Positions 43,901 to 56,400 of a stretch of DNA of 64,000 nt are shown in pieces; position 1 is the first letter of the stretch; each line of letters opens with the position of its first letter. Made by a program: the position numbers and the translations under genes. Source of the DNA: Spirodela intermedia (Eukaryota > Streptophyta > Magnoliopsida > Alismatales > Araceae); assembly GCA_902729315.2 (NCBI GenBank), contig LR746276.1:4758669-4822668 (forward strand), written 5' to 3'. The notes beneath the pieces were generated by a model that made no database searches, was not told the origin of the DNA, and worked only from the letters and a program-made list of their open reading frames with translations.

Positions 43901-46900
43901 TTAACATGTTTTGGAGCAATTAGTCTAATTCTTATTGTCACATATGTTGACTAGAGGGTTATCCCCTAAATAGATTATTTTTTATTTTTAGCATGAGTCA
44001 ACTTGAGGGTTGATTTTGAATAGTGCTTTAACTTATGTTTTTCATAGAGTTCAACTCTCATGAAAATAGTGTTTTAGCTTTCATGTGAGTCAACATGAGA
44101 AAGAACTCTAACAAAAAAATATTACTTTTTTTATTGCATGAGGAACGTGGAGTTGATTCTTGTAAACACAAGTTCTTGTTTTATACACATTGAAGTAAAG
44201 ACCAACTCTAAAATTTTCGAAATTGTGTTACTCATAAAGGTTAACATGAGACAACATTTCTATTACGATTCACCTTTTGTACATTATATGGATGCCCTTA
44301 GTTTTGACACTTACAAGTGTACATTTACACTCAATATTTGTTGAACCATTAATACATCATGACTATATTTATCATGAGTAAAATATTATTGAAAAATATT
44401 TAAATTACATATTATGATGTTAAATATAAATTATATGCCTAACAATGAATCCAAGGAGTTACACCCTTGAGTTATTCTTTTACCTTGAATAATATGACAT
44501 AATATTCTCAAAATAGAATTATAAAATAACTTACGTCAATATATATGATAAAGTTTCATGTATATTCTGAAAAATTAAATCCACTTGTGAGATTTGAATG
44601 CAGCACTTGAGCACTATGAAAATGAAAGTGTTAGTATGGAAACTATATAGAAAATCAATGATACGTAATAACACACATGAGATTCAAACTCAAGAAGCAA
44701 GCTACATGAGAATAAGAAAAATGATGGAAAAAAATATTCATATCAAAATATGGACAGAATCCGAAATTAATAGCACTATAATGTAGAAAGCTAGTCAAAT
44801 ATTCAAAGAAAAAATATATGATTCATAACTGAAGTAAGACTCAACTTAGGTCCTACTTGACAATTGAGTTGGACTGTTTGCATAGAATAAAGAAGTAGAG
44901 AAGCTTTGTTACATAACTTACATGTGACACGTAAAAATCTTCAATGGACAAAACAACAAAGATAAGTGAGTAACTTCAATCTACATTTAAAAGTAAAACC
45001 ATTTATTAACATACCATAAATCTAAAGACAGAATCTTCAAAGATCACATGTGAAAGGTGTATGCTTCAAAGAAGAGAAAGACTCATGTAAGTCTCATATA
45101 CCCTAGATAATAATATGTCACCAGTATTTGTTGACAAACAACAAGCTTAACAAGATTATTTTAACTCCACTTTGAAGATAAAGATATCCATGAATTCGTT
45201 GAGAATCTCCATACATAATATCAAGGACAATATTACCTAGGATCTTAAAGATCTAATTTGAAGTATGACCAAAGGTAAGAACACAAATTCTAGATGGTAA
45301 CTTGTCAAGAGAAGATGGGAACTAAAGGTAAGCAAAATGATTTATTATGTGCAAGACCCTAAAAGAGAAAGTGTTACTCGATCAGTTAAAAATATTTAGA
45401 CAAGATATCATGGACAAAATTATTATACTGGGAAGTTTGAAAGCATAAAGTAGTTAAAGGTTGCAAAAGTATTGATGTAGTAGCGAGAAGATATTTAACT
45501 GAATACAAGTATTTCAAATACTGAAATGAGACGAATCCATTGGAGTTTAGGGGCGACAAGCTGAAGATAGACTAAGGTTACTATTGAATGAAGAAACTTT
45601 TTATCCAGATCATTTACACAAGTTTGTGAAGAAGTCGTACTCAATCTTCTACACAAAAATAATTATGCATCTCAAAGAAAAACTTAAAAGTTTCATCATA
45701 CTTAATCATTTGTAGTAATCTACGAATCAAATTATTGAGCTAAATGTTGTTTCTCTGTTAGGCTGTAAGATGAATTAAGTGGTAAGTGGAGAGAGAATAA
45801 GACTAAGACATGAGGTGTTAAAGAGTCAAATTAGTTTGTAGATAACTTTATATTAACTTAGGCACATGATTTTTAAAGTCAAGACTTGTGTGGGTGAGAT
45901 TTCTAAATAGATCAAAAAGTTTTATTTAATTGAGTTGAGCTCATAATGTAAACTTATTTTTATAGAAAAATAGTGAAAATATGATAAGTTTTTTTAGTGC
46001 TAGATGTAGCCCAAGGAAACAAAGTAAAATCTGTCTATCATTACTATGACTGAAAGAAAGAAACTAAAGTGACATTGTGACAAAAAGAAGAGACATGTCA
46101 ATTTACATACACATTAGACAGTGTTAGAACATGTGTTGACACATATATATAGTTGTAGAATATTAAAGTAGAGCACAAATACGTGTGGAACCAATTCACC
46201 CCCCTCTTGGTACCTCACTTAGCAACATCAAACCCAAAACATTATGTATGATATTTTTTTGAGTACTTACAATTATCATATTCACCTTCATCTTTTAGAT
46301 ATTTAGCAAGTTTTAAATATTATAATTATCATATTTGAACTCATTCATTTCTTCATGTAAACTCATACAAAATGTAACATATAAGTGTGAAAATTAAGAT
46401 TTTTATTGTAATCAACTTATTAGTGTATGAAGTACATGCTTGAATTTGAAGCATGTTTGGTATATTCAAAGCTTACCTAAGATCAGATTCATATAAATCA
46501 TATGTTTCATACATTTAGATCATATGCCCAACAATATTTTGATTGTTCTAGTGACTTACTTTTGGGTCATTGAAAAACAGCCCATGAGCACCTTAAGAAT
46601 GTTAGTTGATTATATCTTGGAAAATAGTGTAGCATTGAGTATGAGTAATTTTTCTTTTGATCTCTTGTTTATTGTTCAACTATTTCTAGTAATATCATGT
46701 AAGTGTTAGGTTTCTCAATGATCCATATTTTGATGTTAACACATAGAAAAGGAGTAAAGAGATAATTTTGTATTACCAAATTATGTTCACAAAGGCATGC
46801 ATCAATATGGTGTGGCATGCAGCATCTGTAACATCAATCTTAAAAAACTGTATTATGAACAACTAAATGTCCTTAAAAAGTGCCAAGATGTTAGACCTAT

Positions 46901-47700
46901 ATATTACAAGTAATATTAGGGTAAGTACATCAGATATAACACACAAGCTAGGACCACAAATATGATGAAAACTATAGAAGATATTTTCTAAAGGAAAATA
47001 ACCACTAGCCTTGACAACAAAGCACCAACATGTTTGTTTTGAGAGCCTCAAACGTTTTGATGTGGACAAAGGATAATCTCTTAATATAACGATGATAATT
47101 TATATTATATGTAAAGTATGAATTACTATCAACATGATAAAATTCCCCTTGCTGTCTTGGTCACGTGATGGCAGATAAAATCCAACTTAGTATTAAGATC
47201 ATATCCCCACAAACGTATCCTATAGTTGACCCATGGTTAACATTTAAGTCCAATCTCTCGGCAAGAAGAGAATAATTTGCTAAGATTTGCAATGTAAAGC
47301 AAATCTAAGGAAATAGATTAAACATATTTTAAAAAATAGTGATAAAATGAGAAAATATCCCATAATCAGAAAGACTATGGAATACTGAATCAACCCTAAA
47401 TGCTCAATGAATTAGACCATTTGAAAGTTCGGCCAAGAAGAACAAGTGCCATTGTCAGCACCTAATTTGACAACAAGATCGGGAATCAGGGCAAAAGATA
47501 ATGAGAAAGCAGCGTCAGAACCTACTAAGTCGCACATTGCAGGCAAAAGATATTTCGACGCCTGCAAAGTTTTTCTTACTTGCATAAATACATTGAAAGC
47601 ATATTAAAACTGATAATATAATTTTGCAAGCCCTCTAGAAGTACGTCATAAAGGGACCAGACAGAAGCACCAGTCATGTAAAATTCTCTTGGGGTTTCCC
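43901..47700. other. AT-rich intergenic DNA with a possible copia-type LTR
   Basis: No gene recognised. A segment from TGTTAGGCTGTAAGATG (45756) to AATTCACCCCCCTCTTGG and AGCAACA (46227) has the look of a Ty1/copia LTR, because CACCCCCCTCTTGG/TAGG is common at the end of SIRE-type LTRs. It lacks an adjacent primer site and a clear target duplication. Confidence 0.4.
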
Positions 47701-47823
47701 ATCTAAGTGGATTCACTCAACAAACGAGAGGGGAGCGTCCATTCCTCGGACCATTATTCAATAGTTTCAACAGGAAAATGCCAGGGGTGAATCCCTTCCA
47801 GTGGCCGTAGTTTCCGCCACATA

Positions 47824-47829
47824 TTTATT
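47824..47829 (-). terminator. Probable polyadenylation signal of the GH81 gene
   Basis: AATAAA on minus, about 95 nt downstream of the GH81 stop codon. Confidence 0.4.
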
Positions 47830-47921
47830 TATCATTATTCATTGTTTTCGTGGTAAATTCTGACTCTCTTGATGGTGGTGCAATTCTGCTGCTAGCTGCT
47901 CGCTGTTGTTCCCTAGCGGTC

Positions 47922-49925
47922 TCAGTCCCGGCTGTGGAGCCACCAGAGCATGTTCGTCAAGGAGTTGCCATCATCGAAGATGGTCAGCCCTCTGGTCCTC
48001 GACAAAGCCGTCTCCTTGTCGTAGATCCCTTGTAGCGCATAGACGAAGCCCTTCCATCCTTCTCCAACCCCTTCCCTCTCCAGAGCAGGTGACGCCCAGT
48101 TCACCAGCTCCCTCGCGAACCCCTCATCCATGAACAACAGCTCGGTGATGGGCAACAATGGCAGGACCTGTATTCCCAGTCTACACTCCTTCCATTCCGT
48201 GGGAGCGAACCAGAGGCAACTGTCTCTCTTATTCGACCAGACGATCCCCACAATCCTGTTCTCCCTCCTGAAGTCCACCTCGTAGATCCTCTCCTCCTCG
48301 CGGACATGCCACCAGGCCGCCGCCGACCGGATCTCCAACGCCGCTAGTCTCGCCCCGGCGGCGGCGAGCTCCACGTCGCCGTAGCTGAGCCCCATGAGAG
48401 CGGCGGCGTAGTAGGCGTTTACTGCCTCGCTGGTGCTCTCCTGGTTCCTGCCATCGCTAAACGCCGTCAATCCCCCGGCCCAGGAATGGAGCTTCCACAG
48501 ATCGAAGCACCGCAGCTTGGTGCAACTAGCTCCCTGAAAGCTCCTCGACTGGTTCATGAAATCCTCCACCATGGCGTAGGCTTGGGGAGCGTACCTTCTT
48601 CCCCAGGTGGGTTCGAGCTTGGAGAGCACTGCTATGGCGTACAAGAAGTAGCCCAGATGGTAATGGTGGTCGTTGTAGATGCCGAAGCCGAAGTCAGCGC
48701 CGGAGTCCGCCGCCCCCTGCATGGTGACAACGCCGCCCCATTTGGGCTCGTAGAGTAGCCCGTTGCCGGAGAAGGTCCCGTCCAGCCATGGCGAGATGTT
48801 CTCCTTCAAGAAACTCGCCACCGCAGGGATCACCTCCGGGAAGCTCACCTCCTCTGCGATTAGAGCAAGACGGGCCGCCCTTGCGGCGGCTTTCCCGAAG
48901 AAGTAGGACGAGGTGGTGGCGATGGGCTTGAGGAGCTCACCGGCGTCCTTGCAGAGGGCGGCGATGACCTCCTGGCGGCCATCTTCTGCAACTCCCCTCG
49001 TGGAATGCCAGGCAACTCGAATGGGATCGGTCTTCAGGAGCCATTCGCTGCCGACGACGCCGACGAGGTCGCCGTCGAGGCTTCTGTACGTGAAGTCACT
49101 CAGTACGGAGGCGCCGCCACCCTCGTCGCCGGAGAGGAGGCGGAGTTGCAGGGGGTGGGCGAGGAGGAGCAGGTCCCCCGAGCCCTCCTTCTCCCACCGG
49201 TACCTTACACAGAAGGGGCAAGTGATGGCGGCGCCGCCGGAGACGGGGTAGCAGCTGGAGAAGCGATCGAGAACGGGCTCGTGGCGAGGATCTGGGAGGT
49301 AGGCGATCCGGATCACGCCGTCGAAGCCCTCGGCGGAGCGGATCTCCGTGGCGGAGACTTGATAGAAGGTGAGGGACGAGGAGGAGTACAGAAGAAAGGT
49401 CTGGGAGCTGTTCAGCAGAACTCTGTGCCTGTTGCCGGAGGGATCGGAGGAGACGCCGACGATGGCGTGGACGGAGGAGAGGGAGAGGGCCGTCGCAGCG
49501 CCGCCTTCAGCGGCGGTGGCAGCGCAGGTTATGTAGGGACTCCCGCGGATGAGGAAGAACCGGAGAGAGGGGGGGAGGTCTAGGGTTACGCTCAGATCGT
49601 CGAAGGCGGAAACGACGTGCCGACTGGTTCCGCCGCCGTCGCTGGAGAGGGTGAGATCGCCGGCGAAGGGTTGGTAGATGAACTGCGAGGAGGTGAAGCA
49701 AGAAGGGTAGCAGAGGGAGAGGGCAGAGCCGGAGGATTTAACGAGGTAGGGGTGGATGTACTCGGGCTGGTCGCCATCGCCGAGGACGAAGTTCTGGAAG
49801 AAGGAGTTGGTTGGGAGAGGAGAGGAGAGGAGGCGCTGGTGGAAGAAGGCCCCGGGGTCGGGGACAACGGAGGACTGTGCCGCCGGGAAGACGGCAGCGG
49901 CGACGGCGCTGCCGCCGTCGGCCAT
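47922..49925 (-). CDS. GH81 endo-1,3-beta-glucanase (beta-glucan elicitor-binding type)
   Basis: Single uninterrupted frame of 667 residues, the usual size for plant GH81. It hydrolyses internal 1,3-beta-glucosidic bonds (callose, oomycete/fungal wall glucan). The soybean member is the beta-glucan elicitor receptor/hydrolase GEBP. N-terminal beta-sandwich marks: PLPTNSFFQNFVLGDGDQPE and YIHPYLVKSS. The catalytic domain has YEPKWGGVVT, FGIYNDHHYHLGYFLYA (conserved Asp), SWAGGL and GRNQESTSEAVNAYYA, whose two Glu residues include the catalytic base; GIQVLPLLPITE and NSLTNMLWWLH follow near the end. There is no signal peptide (it starts MADGGSAVAAAVFPAAQ) and no transmembrane helix, as in GEBP. 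It is GC-rich compared with its surroundings. It lies 570 bp downstream of IMB4 on the same strand. Confidence 0.96.
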   Translation of the reverse strand: MADGGSAVAAAVFPAAQSSVVPDPGAFFHQRLLSSPLPTNSFFQNFVLGDGDQPEYIHPYLVKSSGSALSLCYPSCFTSSQFIYQPFAGDLTLSSDGGGTSRHVVSAFDDLSVTLDLPPSLRFFLIRGSPYITCAATAAEGGAATALSLSSVHAIVGVSSDPSGNRHRVLLNSSQTFLLYSSSSLTFYQVSATEIRSAEGFDGVIRIAYLPDPRHEPVLDRFSSCYPVSGGAAITCPFCVRYRWEKEGSGDLLLLAHPLQLRLLSGDEGGGASVLSDFTYRSLDGDLVGVVGSEWLLKTDPIRVAWHSTRGVAEDGRQEVIAALCKDAGELLKPIATTSSYFFGKAAARAARLALIAEEVSFPEVIPAVASFLKENISPWLDGTFSGNGLLYEPKWGGVVTMQGAADSGADFGFGIYNDHHYHLGYFLYAIAVLSKLEPTWGRRYAPQAYAMVEDFMNQSRSFQGASCTKLRCFDLWKLHSWAGGLTAFSDGRNQESTSEAVNAYYAAALMGLSYGDVELAAAGARLAALEIRSAAAWWHVREEERIYEVDFRRENRIVGIVWSNKRDSCLWFAPTEWKECRLGIQVLPLLPITELLFMDEGFARELVNWASPALEREGVGEGWKGFVYALQGIYDKETALSRTRGLTIFDDGNSLTNMLWWLHSRD

Positions 49926-50495
49926 GTCAGCGCGCGCCTGTGAGCGCGCTCCTCCGCTTCGCCGCCTGTCGAGAAGACTACCGTTTCCAGATTTTCATAT
50001 TGTTCGTGCGTTTCATATTATTCTCCGAGAACATGTAAAACACGTGTCAGCTAGTTGCCGCGATGCTGCTTACAGGTCAATAATTTATCAACCAGAAACT
50101 GAAAGCCCTTTAATGCTCTCTCTCTCTCTCTCTCTCTCTCCCTTTCCTTCCCCATCCAGCGCTCTCTCTTAACCTACATATCTTGTTATCACTCTTCCTC
50201 CCCATCCAAGCTTCCTCTCTCTCTCTCTATCTATATCTATCGCTCTTTATCTATCGATTTATCTCCTCTTCCTCCCAGTCCATCTCGCTCCGTCTCTCTC
50301 TCTCTCTCCACCTTCATCTACCTCGCTTCGTCCGGTTCCATATGCACATTCTGCCAGAAGCACACACCAAGCACCAGGTCTCAGCACCCGAAAGCATTAA
50401 CCGTAAAAAAAGATACATAAGAGTTCAGCCACTGCCGCTTTTAGTAGTAAACACACACATCACATTACAAACCACAAACAACTCTTATCAGCCCC
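49926..50495 (-). promoter_or_regulatory. Intergenic region between IMB4 3' end and the GH81 start
   Basis: Must contain the IMB4 3' UTR and the GH81 promoter. It carries (CT)n runs at about 50116-50140, 50215-50230 and 50294-50310, purine-rich on the GH81 transcript strand. No clear TATA box was found. Confidence 0.5.
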
Positions 50496-53400
50496 TCAAA
50501 ATCTCCTCAGAACCCTCTTCACCGCGACCTTCTGGGCCTCCGACAGATCCTGCAAGTCAACCAAAAGATTCCACTGGTCAACATCCCCCCTACATTCCTT
50601 CCCTCCCCACAAGAGCATCGGATCACCTTATAGAGATTCTCGAAGAGAGCTCCTTCGCGGTTCGAGAAGTTGACCAAGAACTCCTTCAGATAATCTCCTA
50701 GATCGATCTGCAAGGCGAGGAGTGAGATCGATCAGCCCGGCAGCTTGAGGAGATCAGATCAGATGGTCAACTCGGATGTCAGACCTGATTAAGTGGGTCA
50801 GCTCCCTTGATGAGATCCTCAAAATCATCGTCACCATCTGCCTGCTGGGTTTCAAATATGGCCGTCACTAGCCAATCAGCAAGTTCCAGCCCTCGTTTTT
50901 ATCTCTTTGACTTTGACTTTAAGTTTAGTCAATATCAGAAAAAATATATTTTGACTGAGAACCATACTCACATCATCTAGAAATCTTGCCATGGCGTGAA
51001 GATGCTCGACCGAAGGCCTCGGATTCGAAGGCTCCAAGGAGGAGAAAAGCACATCTCGGCCATAACTGCCGTCACCTTCTCCATCCTCCACCCAATCACC
51101 GTCCTAAAACGAACAAGTTCAATCATTCGATCAACAAAAGAGGAGACAAAAACAGAGTTGACTTTTTCCACCACCTCATCCTCGTCAAGGTCCTGCTCTT
51201 GGATCTCGATCAGTGAGTCAGACAGCAGAGCAAACATCTGCACAGTCGAGGATAATTCAAGCTATGATAGGCGTCGAAAAACTGGATGAACTATGGGTTC
51301 CCCGAGGTCTCTGACCTTCGTAGGAAGAGGCACCAGAGTCCATCTCTCGGGGGTCCGCTTGGCTCTCGAACGAGTGACAATACCTGCATCAGACTGGATC
51401 CCCGGGAGAAAATAAGCAAAGATTCTCCCTTTTCGGATAACCCAAAAGTAGAAGAGATTTACAGACCTTGAGGAGATGGCCTCGGACGTTGATCTTCGCC
51501 AGTTCGGCGTGCCTTGTCGCAAGCAATAAAGCTAGAGCGGTGGTTGTGACCTTGATCTGGTAGGCTCCTTGGATCTCCGCTGCATGCGGGTTAAAACGAA
51601 CGGAAGCAAAAAAATTCAGTCCCTTGAGTCAGAAAGATAATCTGATCAATCGATGAAGAACGGGTGATCAGCAGTTCAAGTGTTCATGGGTATCCTCACG
51701 TTGTTGTTTTGACCACTCAGACATTATATACGCCAGAGAATTCTCATGGCCCTTTGCTGGAAGAGTGAGCAGCAGGTTGACAAACTGGTCCACGTTTGGG
51801 GTGAAGAGATGCACCTGAAAAGGCAGTAATTGATGTAGATGATTGGAGAAGATGGACCAGATAGAAACTGACCAAAGAAGGTTCAATGGATTTCATTAAA
51901 TGATGGTAGGAATCATATAATCAGTGGGTCATATGACCAGCCACGCCATGCCTTGACCAGAGAAGGGTCAGAGCACAGGAGCTGCTTCCATCTCATACAT
52001 TTATCACTGTTCCACTTTCATATTTTAAGGTTTCTGTAGAAAACATAGACATAGAGAGAGATAATACCCTAGCTCCAGTCTTTCTTTCACCCACTAAGTC
52101 TCTTAAATGGGGACAAAACCTAACAATACTTCTCCCAAAATGCCCTTTAACCTAATTGCCTTCGTACCTTCTAACAGTTTCCATGAATTATTCTGGGGGC
52201 ATTTATGTTCATACATGAGTTCATAACATACTGTCACGGTCTGAGGTTCAAAATGTCCCGAGTACGACGATTCTGCAGCTTCGATTTTTTTGATTGCTGA
52301 AATGTAGAATAAAGTCTAATATCCTACAACGATGAGAGCCGCTCTTCTATAGAACACACAGAAATAGGCTTGTAACTATGCACGACGTGTAAATTTAATT
52401 GAAGGAATAGAAGAAGGAAAAAACGAAAACTGGGGACATAACTGGGACATCCAATCATAAGAACGGAAATATATTTATATCTAAACCCCATAACGGGATT
52501 AAACATGCCCAGCCAAATTTTAAACTTCACCCAAAAAACGGGAAGAAACTGGGAGATTTATTGAACAATCACCAACTTCCCATATTTTTTTCTTAATCAA
52601 AACCTAGTTGATAATGATTCTCTAGAATAATGTCACCAACTTTCTAACATGCCCTTCCCATATGTATACATATATATTTAATCAGAATCTAGGTGATGAT
52701 AATCATTCTCTATAATTATGTCAAAAACACCATTAGAAAATGAAGAACAAGTCTACACCAAAAATGAAATCAGCACAACCACTGATCATGTGGAGAGAAT
52801 TTAGGCACAGAATACTAATCCATCTAGAGTAATCCGAGTCAGCTCATTTCTGAAACATCTAACCGCACAGTTTCCTTTGACACTACAAGATAAAAGTTTT
52901 ACTACGTTCGACAAGAACATATGCAAGGGAAATACAGTACTTGCTCACCTATATACAAGTTTAGCAATGATCCATATCAACTCACGTGGAAAGAGGACGT
53001 CGAGCATTTCCCTCAGGGGATCAGTAGTCCCATTGTTAGAGTTCATTAACCAATCACATTCCATGTTCTGCCATGCTCTGGGTTTCTATTTTTCCAAAGT
53101 CTAACTCATGAGATTATGTTAGCATTATCTCGTTAATGTAGGGAAAAAATTAACCATAAGTCCACATCATACTTGCAATCAAACGACTCCACATGGAGAC
53201 ATACACAAGGAGATAGAACAGAACATTTAGGCATGTATTGATAACTGACTCATCTCATTGCTTAGGTTTTCAAAGCCAACATCCACCACAGAGACTAGCT
53301 ACTATCCGTCGGCCTAAAACACAAAATAAACAGCAGGCTACGAACAATACACTTGATGAAGACCGGAGTTTGCTGCAGGATAAAATAAGCAGTGCACCAA

Positions 53401-56400
53401 AAATGCTTACAGGATTTCAAATGCAATATTTTTTATCACGTAAAATAAAAAGGAATGACTAAGCTGCAGGAATAATAAGGTAAAACGGGATGAATATGGA
53501 AAACAGAAAGAAGAAATTACCAATCTAGCAATAATCACTATAAGTGAGCTTTTCAGCCCAGCTATCTCACAGGATTGCATACGCTGTACAAGGGCACTAA
53601 TAAGATCTCGAATGTGCACGCCCATCTGTGACGGAAAGTGTAGGATAAGCTGTAGAACGTAGCTACCAACAAAGAGCGATCCAGAACTCTCCATATCAGG
53701 ATCCAGAAGCCTACACATTGATCCCCAGATATATTTTGTAAGCCAACATAGAACATGTTTAAAAGCCATCTCCAACCGTGTGCTACAGCAAGAACAAGGA
53801 GTTTGCCGTCGTTTTCAATCATAGCGCAGGGTGAGCTACTTTACTCAAGAAAAAAAAACTGCAGGATACGGAACCGAAAAACAACATACCTGGAAGCTGC
53901 AGCAAGTAGACTTTTCATTGTTATTCCTGGATCACCACCCCAAGAAAGCAACTCTTGTTTTCCGCCAGATACAAATGCAGCTAGACATTGCGTTGCATTC
54001 TAAACCTCAATAAGCATACAAAACAGGTCAAGGACACATAAAAACAATGCGTAGTATAGCCAAGGAACCAAGCATCGAACAAGAGAATTATCAAGAATCT
54101 ATTTTGGTTATTTAATAACGTAAGGTACTATATCCTTCTAAAATAATGCAACAACAGAGTTAGAAAATGGAACAGTGACCTGCAGAGTGCAGCATTTCAC
54201 CAGATAGGAAACAATTTATGCCCTAAATCATTAAACCCCCAAAAAGCTTTTTCCTTTCATTTTCTTTAATGTTGGTGCCCAGTCATGATTTAAAAGCAAG
54301 TTGGATTACAGGAGATGACAAGAAGAAAAATTGGTAATCGTACCTGCATTTCACCATGGTCATCACTTTGTAGGATAATATTGATCACACTATTGAAACA
54401 ATTATCAAAAAAGACTTTCACCATATATGCTGGAGCATCCTGTGGTTCAATATATGCAAATTAACATCAAAATCTGCGTAAAGATAAAAAAACTCAGCCA
54501 GCAGGCACTCTGTGGAAGTAAAGTCTTTCCCATCCTCACAAGTAAAGGAAATACCTTTAATAACATACTCAGCAGATCCAGCGACCCCGCAACTAAACCA
54601 GTCGACTGCATCTGAGGCTGATACACTAGATACAATTCAGAAAAAGTTGCATCTTTGGAACTTAATAAAACACTAAAGAACATGGTAAGGCTCACTTTTT
54701 CCAATATGGAGTGTATAGAGGGCAAAATACGGGAAGCCAGAGGTTGCATGCATCCTGGAGCATTCTTAATTGCCTGGATGAAGAAAATAGTACATCAATG
54801 AACTTGATGCCAGAAATTATTTCAAAGCACACATCAAGAGCCAATATCTCTACCTAAGTGCAAATATCAATACACAGAATATTATCGATGAAATCTACGT
54901 GCGTTTTATTGAGCCATATGCATCAGGCATCATCGAAAATCAGATGGAAATTTCAACACCCCGACATCAATTTTCCGCCATGCCTTGCAAGTTTTGCCCA
55001 AAATTGTAGCTAGTGTAGTTAGTAGGTGTTATCAGAAAGCAGCAAGATCATGCTATCACCAAGTTCTTATAGGGGAATATATTTGGAGTTTGGCAACAAT
55101 ATAACCTCTACATGTCTCAGGCTTCCATTTTTTCAGTATCTACAGTTGTATTTCGCACGATGTTTCCTTTTTTGAAATTTCTCCCTTACGGTTCTCTTTT
55201 CAATTGTATCATCCTATCACAAGCTATCACCCTTTAAACTGACCAATATAATCTCATCCCGATTTAATCATGCATGGACTCTTCATGTGCCTGATCCATC
55301 CATCACCAATTCTCAGTTAAAAATCTCAGAGATATTGATGGGCAAGTTTCCAAATTATAGTTCAGTATAAATCCTTGATGGATAAAGAGCTAAAAGAGCA
55401 GTACTAAAGCACAGAAATAGATATCATTACATCGTTAAACTGCCTTTATTGAGGCTTCACATTAACGGAACAGTTTTTATTAGAATTTAGTTCTTCTTGC
55501 CCATACATTACAGCAATGCAACATAGAATAAAAAATTGGAAACCTTACAAAAATTCAAAGGGATAGATAGTTAGACCAGATATCAATGTTTCGGAAAAGG
55601 AAGACTGATACCTTTCTTCAATATATCAGACTGCAATGCTTTTGTCAACGTCATCACATATATCACCAATAGGGAGTGATGAAATTCTCAATGATACTCG
55701 GAATTAACAGATAAAAGATTGCATAGAAAGAGTCACAAAAGTTGCAATGTGTACATTAAAATTAAATTTATTCAACGAAGAACCATCTGAATAGTGATGT
55801 CCTACCTCCAAAACCTCCAAAGCATCTATACTGATAAACGGATCTGAAACATGCTGTACCCAAGTATTAAGGATAATTGGTGAGATCATTGGTTCTATAG
55901 AGGCTGAATGTTCGTTGCCTGTATAAAAAATGATTATTGACAACATATAAAAATATGAAATCAGTAAATTACTAGACATCATCACCATGGCAGCTGCACT
56001 TGAAAAATGTAGCTTGACAACTATTAAAACAAACCTGCCTTAACAGCTGCTTTGAGTGTTTCAAGCACAAGATGTAGAGTTTCTTCGGAAGCCTGGAAGA
56101 GACAGTTTATTAAAACAGAATTGACAATAACCGATGTATCTTTGAGAATATTTTAGTTACCTGCTTAAGAAGATCAATCAGTGACGAAAATAATCCTACT
56201 ACGTGTGTCTGAAGAACCCCAGAGTCAGACTCTGATAGGAGTTGAGATAGCGCCTGACAAGCACCTACTTTGGCAGGAGGTGAGCTGCTACAATTAAATT
56301 TCCTTGTGGTGTCAACATTTGTTAGGACGCTGATAAATTTCCAAGGTAAAATAAATCTTACGCATCCAGTGAAATTGTCTGAATAGCAGCATGGAGAAAC

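Noticed and set aside
49005-49583. 192-residue plus-strand frame
   Set aside because: Antisense to the GH81 coding sequence, whose full-length family match decides the strand. GC-rich genes often have open antisense frames.
50183-50701. 172-residue plus-strand frame
   Set aside because: Covers the CT-rich intergenic region and the antisense of two IMB4 exons. There is no protein similarity.
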